Shown: positions 1-11,500 of the stretch, piece after piece
Numbering within the stretch: the first letter of the stretch is position 1
Layout of the letters: each line of letters opens with the position of its first letter
Source of the DNA: Batillaria attramentaria
Lineage: Eukaryota; Mollusca; Gastropoda; Batillariidae
DNA: 64,000 nt
Reading direction: 5' to 3'
Assembly (NCBI GenBank): GCA_018292915.2
Contig: JACVVK020000095.1
Location: forward strand, 1,221,001 to 1,285,000
Program-made: the position numbers and the translations under genes
The notes under the pieces: model-generated
Databases searched by the model: none
Told to the model about the DNA's origin: nothing
What the model saw: only the letters and a program-made list of their open reading frames with translations

Positions 1-17
1 AATGTAGAGGAACTCAC

Positions 18-1819
18 ATCTCGGATGTCACACATCTGTGTCCATGTGAAGACTTGGTCCGGAGGAGGGTAGACTGTGCCCCGCTTTCGCTCTGACTCCA
101 CGAAGCTCGTCAACTGGAAAGACAGATTCAAGCCTGGTCAAATGAAGCACAAGTTCAACTTCAATTCTATTAATCAACTGCTAATTCCTATCTGGTACGC
201 TACCATAGAGGCAGCCTGAAAGTCTGATTTTTTCCATACAAGCCTCTGGCTAGCGACTCATATTTTTAATGAAAAGTTACTACCAAACTTCAAAGTTAAA
301 TAAAATTACAAGGCAACAAAAATTTCCCTGCAGTCTTTCATTATGTACCCATTTGCCGACCAGTGATACGCTATGCGAGCAGATAGAACAGTTCAATTTG
401 TTTGCCTTTTTCTCAAACTTCACGTCTTCAGCCAAGGAATTCTCTCCTCCACCTGGGTAGACACAAGTGCCACTTTGATTTTGAACCATGAGTAGCCCAA
501 TTCAGACTAGGATCTAGCCAAGGGAAGTCGCACCACAAGTTACTGCTATGAGTACAACACTGAAAAATCAACGCTGTTTCAGTACTTTTACTGAACTCGC
601 ATCTGGCAAGCAAGTTTTAGAGTTTACTTGCCAGCATTTTTTTCTACCCGCCATAGCGAGTCAAATACTCACCACTTTAAGGGCTGAGACTGAGAGGTCT
701 TCAATTTCATCTTCAATGAACATCAAGCTAGTCAAAAACAAACTAGAGAGGCAAAAGCCTCCATGGCTCCCTTGTGACATGGGTCAAGGTCATTCAAAAG
801 AGTATGTTGGTAAAAATCTTATCACTATCTATCATCAAGCCAAGTAAGGTGTCTCTGGTGTTCTTAGTTCCTGGCAATATTACACTTTTCCCCAAAACTG
901 ACTATATGGCCTTGACCTTGGATCAAGGTCATTCAAATAAGATATCAATGTTTATCATGACACCAAGTTGGATGCCTCTAGTATTTGTAGTTTCTCCACA
1001 AACGGTAATATTGAAATTCACAACAGACAGCTTTCATGACCTTGACCCAAGGTCATTTAAAGTGTTATGGGTATATATATAGGTCTTATCAATGTCTATT
1101 AGCCTGCCAGGTTTGGCGCCTCTGCTGTTTGTTGTTTCTGAGAAAATGCCAATGTTACGGTTTCACAAAAATAGCTTGTACAGCCTTGACCTTGACACAA
1201 GGCTATTGAATACATGTATATAATATATCTGTAAAGTTCTTATCAATGTCTATCACCATGGATATAAAGTTTAAAACCTCTGGTTTTTGTAGATTCCAAG
1301 AAAATGCCAATGCAAAATTTTAAGACAGCTTTAGTGACCTTGAGTCAAGGTCATTCAACATGATATGTATTTTGAAAGGTCTTATGGCTGTCTATAAGCA
1401 TGCGAAGTTTGGTGCTTTTGCTGTTTGTAGATTCTGAGAAAATGCCCATGTTAAGGTTTACTGTGGAATTGTGGAAAATAGCTTGTGCAGCCTTGACCTT
1501 GAGACAAGGCCATTGAATACATGTATGTATACATGTATACATACATCTGTAAAGTTCTTATCAATGTCTATCATCATGCAAAGTTTAAAACCTCCAGTTT
1601 TTGTAGATTCCAAGAAAATGCCAATGTAAAATTTTCAAACAAACAGCTTTAGTGACCTTGACTCAGAATGATATTTTGAAAGGTCTTATGGCTGTCTATC
1701 AGCATGCTGTTTATTGTTTCTGAGAAAATGCCAATGTTAAGGTTTACTGCGGACACACACACAAACGACGGAGGGTTATAACACAGACTCCCATTGTTAC
1801 ACAAGGGAGCCAAAAACAA

Positions 1820-1861
<42 letters not shown>

Positions 1862-1870
1862 GGAGAGAGA

Positions 1871-1901
<31 letters not shown>

Positions 1902-3089
1902 GTTTCTTGAACTAAACGGGTCTTAGCAGGGGGTAGGAATTCAATAACAGGTGCTTGACACGTTCACGAAAAAACAATCAGTTAAACAATTTCATGACCT
2001 GCTTGGTAAGCTACTCCGAGTGTGACACTTTTCCTTTCTATTCCATTAAAAATCCACACCTCTTTAAAATAAGGTTTTGAAAACTCAGCAGCAAGAGCCT
2101 TGTGCCACGAAGGTCCGACTTCCACAAGAAGACTGCTGGCTGATCCATTTGCAGCACCACCATTTCTTTCCTGCCACCGTGCCTCTGCGGCTTTCTTGCT
2201 TGCCTCCATCCGTTTCTTCTGTTCTGGAGTGAGTGCAACACTGCTTGGTGTATTCCCCGACTTTTGTGGTGAGGAAAACTTTGTCTCTGGTGTGTCATGG
2301 TTGGATTCCGCCTGTTTGGACTTCTTTGCAGGCTCATCCACATTCTGGGATACAGAAAAGGAATGATCTGAAACTGCAGCAAATGAAATTAAAAAAAAAA
2401 AAAAAAAATCATCTGTACGTAATGTAAGGCATACATGTATGTATGCAAGTGTATTATTACATATGTATATATATATATATATGCTGGGTACTACAAGTGT
2501 AATACATGTACTTAGTAGTGAATTCATTTGTCATTGCAATATATCCTCTGCAGAATAAATAACGCAACAACCTATGCTTAATTTAATTGGCAAGCAGGTA
2601 ATGAGATAACAGGTAGTGAACATAAGTCCAACGAAAAGCAGAAGGCTGAAAACCCCCAAACGAGCCTGGCCTCTCCCCCCCCCCCAAAAAAAAAAAAAAC
2701 AAAAAAAAAACAAAACCAACTAAACAAAAAAACAAACAAAACAAACACCCCCCCCCCCCAAAAAAAAACAACAACAACAAACAAACAAAAAAACCCACTG
2801 ATCGCGTTATGCGTATCCATTTACATTTCTAATGGTTCTATTTATATTTTTTCCTTCTTACAGGGCTAAAAGCACACTTTCAAGCATACATTACAAAAAG
2901 TAAGAGTTACGAAACTTCATTGGCTATCTCCAACCTTCCACTCACGACCTTCACCTTCTACAGTGCACACCGGCTTTGCAGACGATGTCTGCATGCACTA
3001 ATAAACTAATGCGCTACCTCACTGCAAGAGGACAAAGGCCTTTTTGAAGAAGTGGAGAAAAACGCCGAAATCTTCGACTGCCCAATCAT
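18..3089 (-). CDS. UNG: Uracil-DNA glycosylase, nuclear-type N-terminal half (partial; 3' exons off the left edge)
   Basis: UNG removes uracil from DNA and starts base-excision repair. Three coding exons join in frame: exon 1 3089-3023 (67 nt), exon 2 2373-2060 (314 nt), exon 3 113-18 (96 nt), together 159 residues. Exon 1 starts MIGQSKISAFF; Q-x-x-I-x-x-F-F is a perfect PIP box, placed as in vertebrate UNG2. Exon 2 has a helix rich in Lys, Arg and Glu (LTPEQKKRMEASKKAAEARW) and the conserved start of the catalytic fold (SWHKALAAEFSKPYFKE). Exon 3 carries VYPPPDQVFTW and ends at CDIRD, just before the family's water-activating GQDPYH loop, which is outside the window. Splice sites: A|GTGAGG, CTGCAG|TT, GAG|GTGTGG, TTCCAG|TTG and GAT|GTGAGT. 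The catalytic residues cannot be checked here. Identity is very secure; the exon 1 donor was chosen because only it keeps the frame. Confidence 0.95.
640..1760. repeat. Degenerate tandem repeat, ~130-160 bp period, with a palindromic TGACCTTGA/TCAAGGTCA core
   Basis: Lies in UNG intron 2. Six or seven diverged units can be followed by the recurring phrases 'gaaaatgccaatgtta' and 'aaggtcattcaa'. Cores sit near 790, 922, 1050, 1193, 1345, 1500 and 1662. Most units carry an inverted pair of the 9-mer TCAAGGTCA around 1-4 bases. Confidence 0.75.
1821..1902. repeat. (GA)n microsatellite
   Basis: Near-pure GA dinucleotide run with a few GGGA interruptions, inside UNG intron 2. Confidence 0.95.
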
Positions 3090-3248
3090 TTTATGTCGGT
3101 AGTTTCTGAGCAGTGCAAGTAATCCTTTTGCAACCATTCGCACAGCCAGCAGCAAATTCCCGCGAAAATACCCTAAAAGAGTTAGGGTAGCCGCCCCTGA
3201 TGGTGAGCAAACCAATGGCGGTGACCAACACAAAATATATCTAGCCAA
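3023..3248 (-). CDS. UNG: UNG exon 1 with an in-frame upstream extension (possible mitochondrial presequence)
   Basis: Upstream of the MIGQ start (ATG 3089-3087) the frame stays open for 53 more codons, to an ATG at 3248. An intermediate ATG at 3137-3135 would add MVAKGLLALLRNYRHK. That stretch is basic, leucine-rich and has no acidic residue, which is typical of a mitochondrial targeting peptide. The -3 base is C at this ATG and A at the MIGQ start, an arrangement that would allow leaky scanning. Vertebrates make mitochondrial and nuclear UNG from alternative first exons. Use of an upstream start here is inference; the open frame could be chance. Confidence 0.4.
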
Positions 3249-3401
3249 TAGGAAACCATTTCACTAGAGAGTTGCTGGCTGACCTCTTCCACAGGCTTTC
3301 TGCCCTACGCGAGAGACATGCCCGTGTAGAAGGATCATTTTTCTTGCTGGAGCTGATGGTGGTGGGGGATACAGTCACATGAGTGTGATACACATGGAGA
3401 G

Positions 3402-3573
3402 TGGGTGGGTGTTTGGGGGTTTAACGTCCTTTTCCACCACATACGGGTGATATCAAAGACGGGGCAACGATGAAAAAGCCAGCACAAATATTTGGCCCCA
3501 GCCGGATACGGCTGAACTCACGACCCGAGCATTAGAAGTCCAACGCTCTACCATTCGGCCACCCCGGCTCCCA
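3402..3573 (-). mobile_element. tRNA-derived SINE, family B, intact with 14-bp target-site duplication
   Basis: On the minus strand it begins with a tRNA-like head (A box in 'tggccgaatggtagagcg', B-box region 'gtgagttc', slightly damaged). The body runs through 'tttgatatcaccc' and 'ggaaaaggacgttaaac' to a (CACC)n tail. The flanking 14-mer ATACACATGGAGAG occurs at 3388-3401 and 3574-3587, so the insertion is complete and fairly young. It lies about 310 bp upstream of the UNG start, in the probable promoter. Confidence 0.92.
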
Positions 3574-3952
3574 ATACACATGGAGAGCACAAATGAGACT
3601 GGCATACAATACAAACTATAATGTACTGATTACTGACAGCCAGCAACCACCGAGTGTTAAAGCATACATTCATATATATATATATAGCTTGTAGCCAATA
3701 TAGGGCAAGGCGGACTTGTCCACTGGCATACAAAGCACACATCTCCTAGATCTAGGGAGCGCTCTCAGCTTTACTTACTTCCCCTACTTTCAAATTGACC
3801 TGATTGAGCGCATGTTTTCGGCTTTAGCGACGCCTTTGTTCCTTTTCTATATATATATATAATATATATCCCAAACTAGTTGAAGTCCTACATCAGTGCA
3901 TTCATTAACTTGCATGTGATGTAATGGTGGCTGGCCACATTATGGTGTACAT

Positions 3953-4383
3953 CTCTCCAGCGCGGTCCTACTAATATTACCGAAAACAACCGAAAACGAC
4001 CGAAAACAACTCTTAATACGGGTAGAACGCGGTTAAAGTTAAAACATAGAAATAACAACACACAAACATAATAACAACACACAAACATGATTTAAGGTGA
4101 AAAAGAGACCTTAAAAAAGCTAAAGAGAAAAAAATGTGACATTGCAGAAAATAACCAGTCCGGACCAGACGGAGTCGCTTCCCTTGGGAGACACGTTCAT
4201 TTCATGTTCTCTTGGAGTGAATAAGTACTTTTTTTCCTTTTAACTAGTTTAAGGCCTCTTTTTTCACCTTTAATCATGGTTATGTGTTGTTATTTCTATG
4301 TTTTAACTGCGTTCTACCCGTATTAAGAGTTGTTTTCGGTCGTTTTTGGTTGTTTTCGGTAATTAGTAGGACCCTCTCCAGCG
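3953..4383. mobile_element. Mutator-like MITE with ~145-bp terminal inverted repeats
   Basis: The left arm starts GGTCCTACTAATATTACCG at 3964 and the right arm ends as its complement at 4373. The arms match for about 145 bp with only a few differences, including the CCGAAAACAACCGAAAAC block and 'aatacgggtagaacgc'. The direct repeat CTCTCCAGCG flanks the element at 3953-3962 and 4374-4383 (9-10 bp target duplication). No coding capacity in the ~110-bp centre. Confidence 0.88.
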
Positions 4384-4850
4384 TTTGCAGTTTGTTATCA
4401 GTGTCTTGATAACCATTCTAATTCTCAAAGTAGACTAATTTGTAGTCAGTGATGAATATATAGTTCTGAGATGTAATGAGAACTTTAATTCCTCAAGTAA
4501 ATATTATTCTAGATTTGAGCACCTGCAAAGTCTTGCAGATGTGATAAAGTCTGTATCTTATGGTCACTGGTGACAGCTTCATGCTGGATGAGATGCTGAC
4601 CATTCCAGTCGTGATTTTGAAGAGCATAGTGAGGCAAGCAGTCATTCTTCTTGTCTTCACACTTTCTAGCCAGTAGGTTGTTGGTGCTGGGAGATACTTG
4701 CTGAGTCTGGTGCAAGCCCCCAAAGTTCTGATTGTATTTTCTTCAGTTGTTCCTGTCAGTATGTTCAGTTCAGCCACCAAGGAACCAATGTGATTACAAC
4801 ACAGCAGTGATGGTATTATGCGCTACACATCTTTTCCTTTGGCCGGGACC
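4384..4850. other. Intergenic stretch, nothing recognised
   Basis: No gene, conserved domain or repeat that recurs in this window was recognised. Short open frames on the minus strand (4493-4780) resemble no family known to me. Confidence 0.4.
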
Positions 4851-4851
4851 T

Positions 4852-5095
4852 GATATAAATTCGATTTTGCTGACTGGTGTCATTGAAAAAGAAAATACAC
4901 GTGACTAAAGAAAAAGTTAACATGCAGACACTGTGCATTTCACTGAGTCCCCTTCTGAGCAGGCATTTTGGTCGAGTGCTGAAAGTAATTCGATTTTGCA
5001 GGCCAGTGTCGAAAAGCTTGCCCTTGAAGGAGTCGACGTGCAGACACTGCGTATTTCAATCCCGTTCTGAGTTGACATTTTGGTCGAGAACACAC
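4852..5095. repeat. Diverged tandem duplication, ~125-bp unit, two copies
   Basis: The two units share 'attcgattttgc', 'gcagacactg' and 'cattttggtcgag' in the same order, starting near 4858 and 4988. Non-coding. Confidence 0.7.
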
Positions 5096-6005
5096 TGATA
5101 GAGCTGGCAGCGGCGGGGCACCGTGTCATCGCATCTCATGAAGTATGTGGAAGAGGCTTCTTGAAACCGGAAGTTGTCATTTGGCCGCAGACATGTTTTG
5201 GCGTCTGCTGTGAAACTGAAAGTGGTTGTGCCGAACTTTGTTTCATTTTTGATATATTGGAGTCATCTGTAAGAAAGGACAAATCATAAATGGTAAGAGT
5301 TTTATACGAACACAGGTTTTACAGGTCGTAGAAGGGGCCTGTCTGATCTGATGTGTAAGAATTTGATTTTCAGTTAAGCTAAAGGTGGGTGGGATGGGTG
5401 CAAAATGATGTCGTGTTTGGCCTACGGCATTTTCCAAACTTTGACGCGATAAGCGAATTGAATTGGTAGATCCTTCAGTCAGAGTACAACGTACAACTAT
5501 GTTGATTATCACAAACTTAGAAAATACGGACAAATTTGATGGGTGGATCCTTTTTTTTTTCAAAGTACAGTTTACGATATTGCTGAACCGATCAGTTGCA
5601 TCGATCATGACTCATAATGTAGATGCAGTTCGTTGGTGACGGAAAAAGTATTTTGATTTGTCATTCACTGCCCTGCGGTTCCTGCTTTCAATCATGCGTG
5701 ACAACTTTCCTGTAATATAAAAATACAAAAATAACTGATCCGGCATTATACATCCTCCAAAATCCTCAGTGATTTGTCCTGTTAACCATGAACTTGACAC
5801 ATCATTGCATGAAAATGCAAACTGTTCAGCTGCATCTCTTGCCTAATGGCATGTGCTTATACACATAGTAGTTAATACATATTTTTCACCATTAGTCTGT
5901 GTATCACACCGGACGGTGAATTTTCACAGTCTCTGGTCACACATGATCATACAGATTTAAGAAAAGAGGGTTGGGTGGGAGTTGGGGCCAAAGCTGTTGT
6001 GGTAG
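5096..6005. other. Intergenic stretch, nothing recognised
   Basis: Unique-looking AT-rich sequence between two repeats. I see no domain, RNA gene or element. Confidence 0.4.
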
Positions 6006-6021
6006 GAGTGTTTGTGGAATG

Positions 6022-6063
6022 GGCACACACACACAAGCACGCACGCACGCACGCACACACACG

Positions 6064-6117
<54 letters not shown>
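6022..6117. repeat. (CA)n microsatellite with CGCA segment
   Basis: Starts as ACGC repeats, passes through a short CG run and ends as a pure CA run. A second, shorter CA run lies at 6405-6428. Confidence 0.95.
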
Positions 6118-6118
<1 letters not shown>

Positions 6119-6849
6119 TCATATAATGGCAAACAATAAGAAAAATTGCACCAACACTCTGCACACATTTTGTTTTCCACCTCTAAAACCTTTGTATAAC
6201 TTTCAACGTCACGTGCTGTGCTGTGCACACACAACAGCATTGGCAAAGTTTTGCATAAAATCTTCTCGATAGGGAACGTCAAATTTCCAAATTGTAGTAC
6301 ATCAGGTTTTGGTGTTGTTTTTGTCGTTTTGTTGGCGGTGGTGTTTTTTTTTTAACTTTACAAATAACGTTGACTTGAACTGTGCTAGCGGCACATTGCA
6401 CTGATACACACACACACACACACACACAGAACAAAATCATCCGGCTGAACTTCATTCTAACCATTGTAAAACCATATCACAACATAGATTCTGCTGGATC
6501 GTCGGTCGCAGATATGATTAGCTGAGTTAGCAGGAAGTATTCAGCGGATGCGTCCATCTTTGGATCTCTCGCACATTCGATCTTTCTGTGTTCCGTACTA
6601 GTTTTACTTGAACACATCGAACGAAATGCACTACGTAGCCTACGTACAGCAGTGAAAGCCAAACTAGATCTTTCGTTCGTTCTCCGGAACTTTGAATAGT
6701 ATATACTTATGTTTTCCATAGGCCTAAAACACATGCGAAATATATGGGGGAGACCACCTGTCAGTCGCTGACATCTTCGTTTTTGTTTATTTTGTTAAAA
6801 TGTTTTACGGCGGCTAGTGTAGGGTTGGGTCAAACAAACAGACTTTTTC

Positions 6850-7186
6850 AAGCATGCGGATTCTACACTAAATTTACGCCAGTCACACGTCGTGGATGCG
6901 GCGATTTTGGTTTTCACGTGTGATGCTGTGTGTTATGTTTGGGAAAAAACATAATCTTGGCTCCAACTTCGATATCGTATGCATACCTACCTCTATTTAT
7001 CAAGGGGGAAATCTAAAGAAAGGTTTTCCCGTTCCTGGTGTTCGCTTCTGACAGCAATTCGGCGCTGCACACCATTGCACGCCCGAATTTTTGCGTGGTT
7101 TCTGGCTTTCTGCCATAACTGCGTAGATCTGCGGGATGCGCGCTAATGCGCGCAGACAACTCTTACGCGTTGTCCCTCAAAGGGAG
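6850..7186 (+). promoter_or_regulatory. Possible promoter and 5' non-coding exon of the P450 gene
   Basis: A CpG-richer island in AT-rich surroundings ends at AGGGAG|GTAAGTGA (donor at 7187), an excellent splice donor with no coding frame before it. A matching acceptor TTTTTTTGCAG|G ends at 8338, upstream of the P450 start codon. Joined, they would give a spliced 5' UTR with a 1.15-kb first intron holding a SINE and the poly-G run. This is inference; no core promoter motif was identified. Confidence 0.3.
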
Positions 7187-7589
7187 GTAAGTGAACTATC
7201 TTTATGTTTCCAAGATCTTTGGTCATACTTCCAATCTCTTGACATTAGGCAAAAAAAAAAAATTGTTGTTTCTGGTAACATGGCTAAAAAAAAAAAATAA
7301 GGTAGGTAGGTAGTTTTTTTTTTTGTTGTTGTTGTTGTTTTTTAAACCCCCCCCCCCCCCCCCACATATCCAAGAAGAAACAGGGTATTAATAAGAAATG
7401 ATGCTCTGTGAAACTGTATTTAATATTATAACACACTATCTTACCATATTTCATTCTAATCTTAGGTCCGCAATGGCGCACGACTTCCCTGATGACAGGC
7501 GCATGAAAACTGAAACTGGTTGTGCTTGTATTTTTTCATTTTTTATTTCCAGCAGCCAAAAAAAGTTTTTTTTTTTTTTTTTTTTTTGC

Positions 7590-8068
7590 TGCCCCAACTC
7601 TTTGTCAACTCCAGTGGTGTTCCTCCCAGGTCATGGGTGGAACCCACGGAGGACTCTGAAGCTGGGACAATTTTTATTATGCATGATGATGGAGATGAGG
7701 ATGATAGTAAGATGATGCTATGGAGGTCCATGTGGTTTGGGACTGCGGGACAGGGCCGCATTCCACGCTTCCTGTCATAAATATCCCGGCATTAACCAGG
7801 CCCGGGAAGTACGGCACCTGCGGTGCCGGCCGTGTAATCATCCACATCATAAGACGTGTCATACCAAGGGAAGCACCCCCAAAGTCGCACCCGTGAAGTG
7901 GGTGAAACTCGGCTGTGTGGCAACAGCCTCCACATCGGGCCCATAGCACACCCGCTCTGGGTAGGAGCCGACCTAGGTAGGAAAAATCCCGCTTGCCTCG
8001 GCTGGGATTCGAACCCGGGTCTCCCGGTCCATGATCCGAAGTGCTAACCACTACACTACGGGGGCCGG
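7590..8068 (-). mobile_element. tRNA-derived SINE, family A, near full length
   Basis: Read on the minus strand it starts with a tRNA-like head (A box 'tagtgtagtggttagcac', B box 'gggttcgaatcc'). The ~480-bp body includes 'ttatgatgtggatgatta' and 'atggacctccatagca' and ends in 'aaagagttggggcagc' with an A-rich tail. Other copies or fragments lie at 11280-11612, 23050-23480, 39017-39460 (split) and 47541-47712. Confidence 0.88.
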
Positions 8069-8089
8069 TGCCAAAAAATTTTTTAGGGT

Positions 8090-8284
<195 letters not shown>

Positions 8285-8521
8285 ATTTTTTTTTTTTTTT
8301 TTTTTTTGGGCCTTAACAAGCATAAGATTTTTTTGCAGGCACAAGCACTTTCACAGTGAGCCCTTCTGGTAGATCCTGTATGTCTGCTAACTGGAGCATG
8401 AATCTCAAGTCAACTGTTGACTCCATATCTATAGATCTTGATGCCTGCACTCCTACACAAGTTTATGTGTGTACTCTGACTGTGTACATCTCCACTGAGC
8501 TGCCAGACCACAAGCACAACC

Positions 8522-11500
8522 ATGGCACACGTGCCGGGACATGTAGGGTTTCCCCTCCTGGGGGACAAGTCCTATGAGTTTTACAAAAACCCGATCCAGT
8601 TTGTTGAGAAACATATTGAGCATTGCAAGAGCCGTGTGTTCGCCACTCGCTTTCTCAACAAACCAACAGTCTTCGTTTGCTCCAACAAAGGCGTCCGCGA
8701 TGTGCTGGCAGGTAAACATTTAGTGGCCTCTTCATCTGCACAGTTTATAATTAAACATGGATCATATACTTCAAACAATACACGTAGAAAAAAGAGAGGT
8801 AGGGAATATCTGATTCATAGAATATCAGACATGCAGTTAAATTACTCTTGAGGGAGCAGGATGGACATGTTGAGTAGTATCAGCTATGCTGTAAGAAAGG
8901 GCTTCACACTCCGTTGCACAGCATGATTATGCTAATGAGCTAAGTTGCTAAATCAAGTCTTTTGGTTTGGTAAGGGAAACTGAATGGGAGCATTATCTGC
9001 AGTAACAGGATCTAGGTGTGTGAATTATACAATTTATGAAGTTTATGTTGTATTTGGGTTTTTGTACTTTCGATTATATCGATGCTTTGCCATTATGCTA
9101 TTGTGGAGTTTCTTGGTTATTGCCAGACAGAGGAGGGTGCTTTGAACTTGGATACAAGGCTTTCATGGGGCAGATTTTTGGTGACAACATTCTTTTTACA
9201 GATGGTATGTACTTGTGTAATTGTGTCTGTCAAACTTGCATTCCCTAGGACCAAAATGTTTCAAACAGATTCTGTAACTATGACATATGACTGTCTCAGA
9301 GCTTTATTACCTTCTGTTGACTCGTGTGTGTAACAAAGTGAGCATATATATATCATCTGTCGTCTGTGTGTGACAAACTTTAACACTGACTTTTTCTCAG
9401 AAACTATATAGATAGTAGAAACACCAAAATTAGCACAATGGTAGTTGCTCTCAGGGGCTTTCTAAACATTTAATTAAATAAATGCGTGCATGTACAGTGT
9501 AATGACTTTTGAATCATGGGGCAACACAGTCTTGAACTAGTTCAGTAGTTGAGGGGAGTGGCGGTGGGGGTGGATATGGTTGATTAAAGTGACGGATCCT
9601 GTTCCCTTTTTTAATGGCAGGTGATGAGGCGCACATGTTGCGTGATGCTCTCGGCCATCTGTTTACATCTGACGCTATACACTCCTATGAAGCTACAGTG
9701 AAAAGGTGAAGTAAAATTTCTTATGGTCTCAAATGTTGCAGATTTAGTGTTTCTGTCCATGCTAACATTCAGTTTACAGGTCTGGCTAGGGTTTTAGGTT
9801 TAGTTTTTGAAAGTTTTAAAATTTCAGGGCCTAAAATCTTCCACCTGTGGGTGGATTTCCACCTCTGGCTTGGCTTAAAATTGTCCTCAGGGGAGCGTGC
9901 CCCTGGACACCCCTAGCATAACGCACATCTGTACTTGTGGCTTTGCCACTTTGTCACTGAATGCTACTGAATACTTTCCCTCCTTTTGGATCATGTTCCA
10001 TTGTAAGCTCTGAAATTTTACATCCATTTATGACATGTGAGGAAGGGGAATGTTTTCTGGCATATATTGTGAAAGGAGGAACTTCAGCAGTTAATTCAAA
10101 CTACATTAGTGTGTATGTGTACTGTCTGAGCATATGAAAATGTACTTTTCTGATTGTCTTTTCTGTGTCCGAGCAGGATAGCTCAGAGGCATGTGGCCAG
10201 CATCAAAGATGGGTAAGATCTGATTTTCTCAACATGAAGCTTGTTACCACATAAGAGACTGTTCTGAAGAAATCACTGATCTTTGTGAAAACAGAAAGTA
10301 GTAGTTTTCATACAAAGAAATTGGACGGTTTTCTTTTGAACTGAGTTCACTGTATACAGACATTTTTGTTGTTGGGTTTTTTTGTGTTTTTTTTAAACAT
10401 CATACACCCCTTTTTTTTTAGAAGGTATTTCCTGTGTGAAAATGACAGCATTCCTGTCCTGGTGTAATGACAGCAGCAATAAAACAGTTGATTAGTCAAG
10501 TATTTCATACATTTTTGAAAATCTTTTGTTATTTCAGGCAGTCCTTGTGCCTGTATGCATTCTTCAAGCAAGTTGTGACAGAGATATGCTTGTCATTATT
10601 TTTGGGGCTGGATTTTCTGGAATCTCAAGAGGCAGCGGAAACTGTGGTGGGTCTTACCACTACTCACTGGCATGGTAAGTTGATTTACAATGCAGCACAT
10701 AAAACTGCCCTGTTATGAATTTCATAATTCATGGTTGACTCTGTCTACTTAGGGTGGAGCCAGGATTATTGAATGGTATAAGAGTGTTTGGCTGTCAGTG
10801 CTCAGGGGTTCGGGTTCAAATCTTGGCTTGGAGCCAAACAGTTTTGCTTGCTTTATCCTCATTGCCCCATCGTTAATATCACCCATATGTGGTGAAAAAA
10901 GGGCATTAAACCGGAAATCAATCAAGCTATGGATCTACTTAGAGGTACAACAATTTTTCCTTCTCGTATGTGGCACCGTTCATTCGGGCCGATCGTCGGG
11001 GGTTCTCTCCGGGTACTCCGGCTTCCTCCCCCTCTGCTTCGGAAATGTTCTGCCCACCAAATTTGAAAAATAAATGCAATTCTAAATCCCGAAATTTAAA
11101 TAGCTGAGCTGACCCTTCGCACCACGTGATTGTAATGTGTCCAGTGTGTGAGAGAATGCGTGTGATTCACATGAGCGTGCGTGTTGGGTTCAGTTCACGG
11201 CGCTTTGAGCCGATTCATGAAATTGGGTAAAGCGCCTATACAATCTTCATTATTATTATTATTACAAGATCAGGCAATCCTCTGCCCCAACTCTTTGCTA
11301 GCTCCAGTGGTATTCCTCCCAGATCATGGGTGGAACATACAGAGGGCTCGCAGGCTGGGACAGTCTTTATTATGCATGACTGTCCCAGCCTGTGAGCCCT
11401 CTGTATCTTTATTATGCATGATTGTGAGGATGAGGATGATGGGACAGTGATGCTATGGAGGTCCATGTGGTTTGGGACTGCGTGACAGGGCTGCATTCCA

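Noticed and set aside
1982..2527. UNG exon 2 as part of a single 181-residue frame
   Set aside because: Both ends of that frame are intronic (poly-T tract and sequence after FKE). GT and AG signals at 2059 and 2374 fit the family and keep frame with exons 1 and 3.
4493..4780. A minus-strand protein-like frame (95 residues)
   Set aside because: No family resemblance, no splice support, no second copy.
8522..8851. P450 exon 1 reading on past 8711 to 8851
   Set aside because: GCAG|GTAAAC at 8711/8712 gives a donor whose phase matches exon 2. The readthrough residues have no P450 character.
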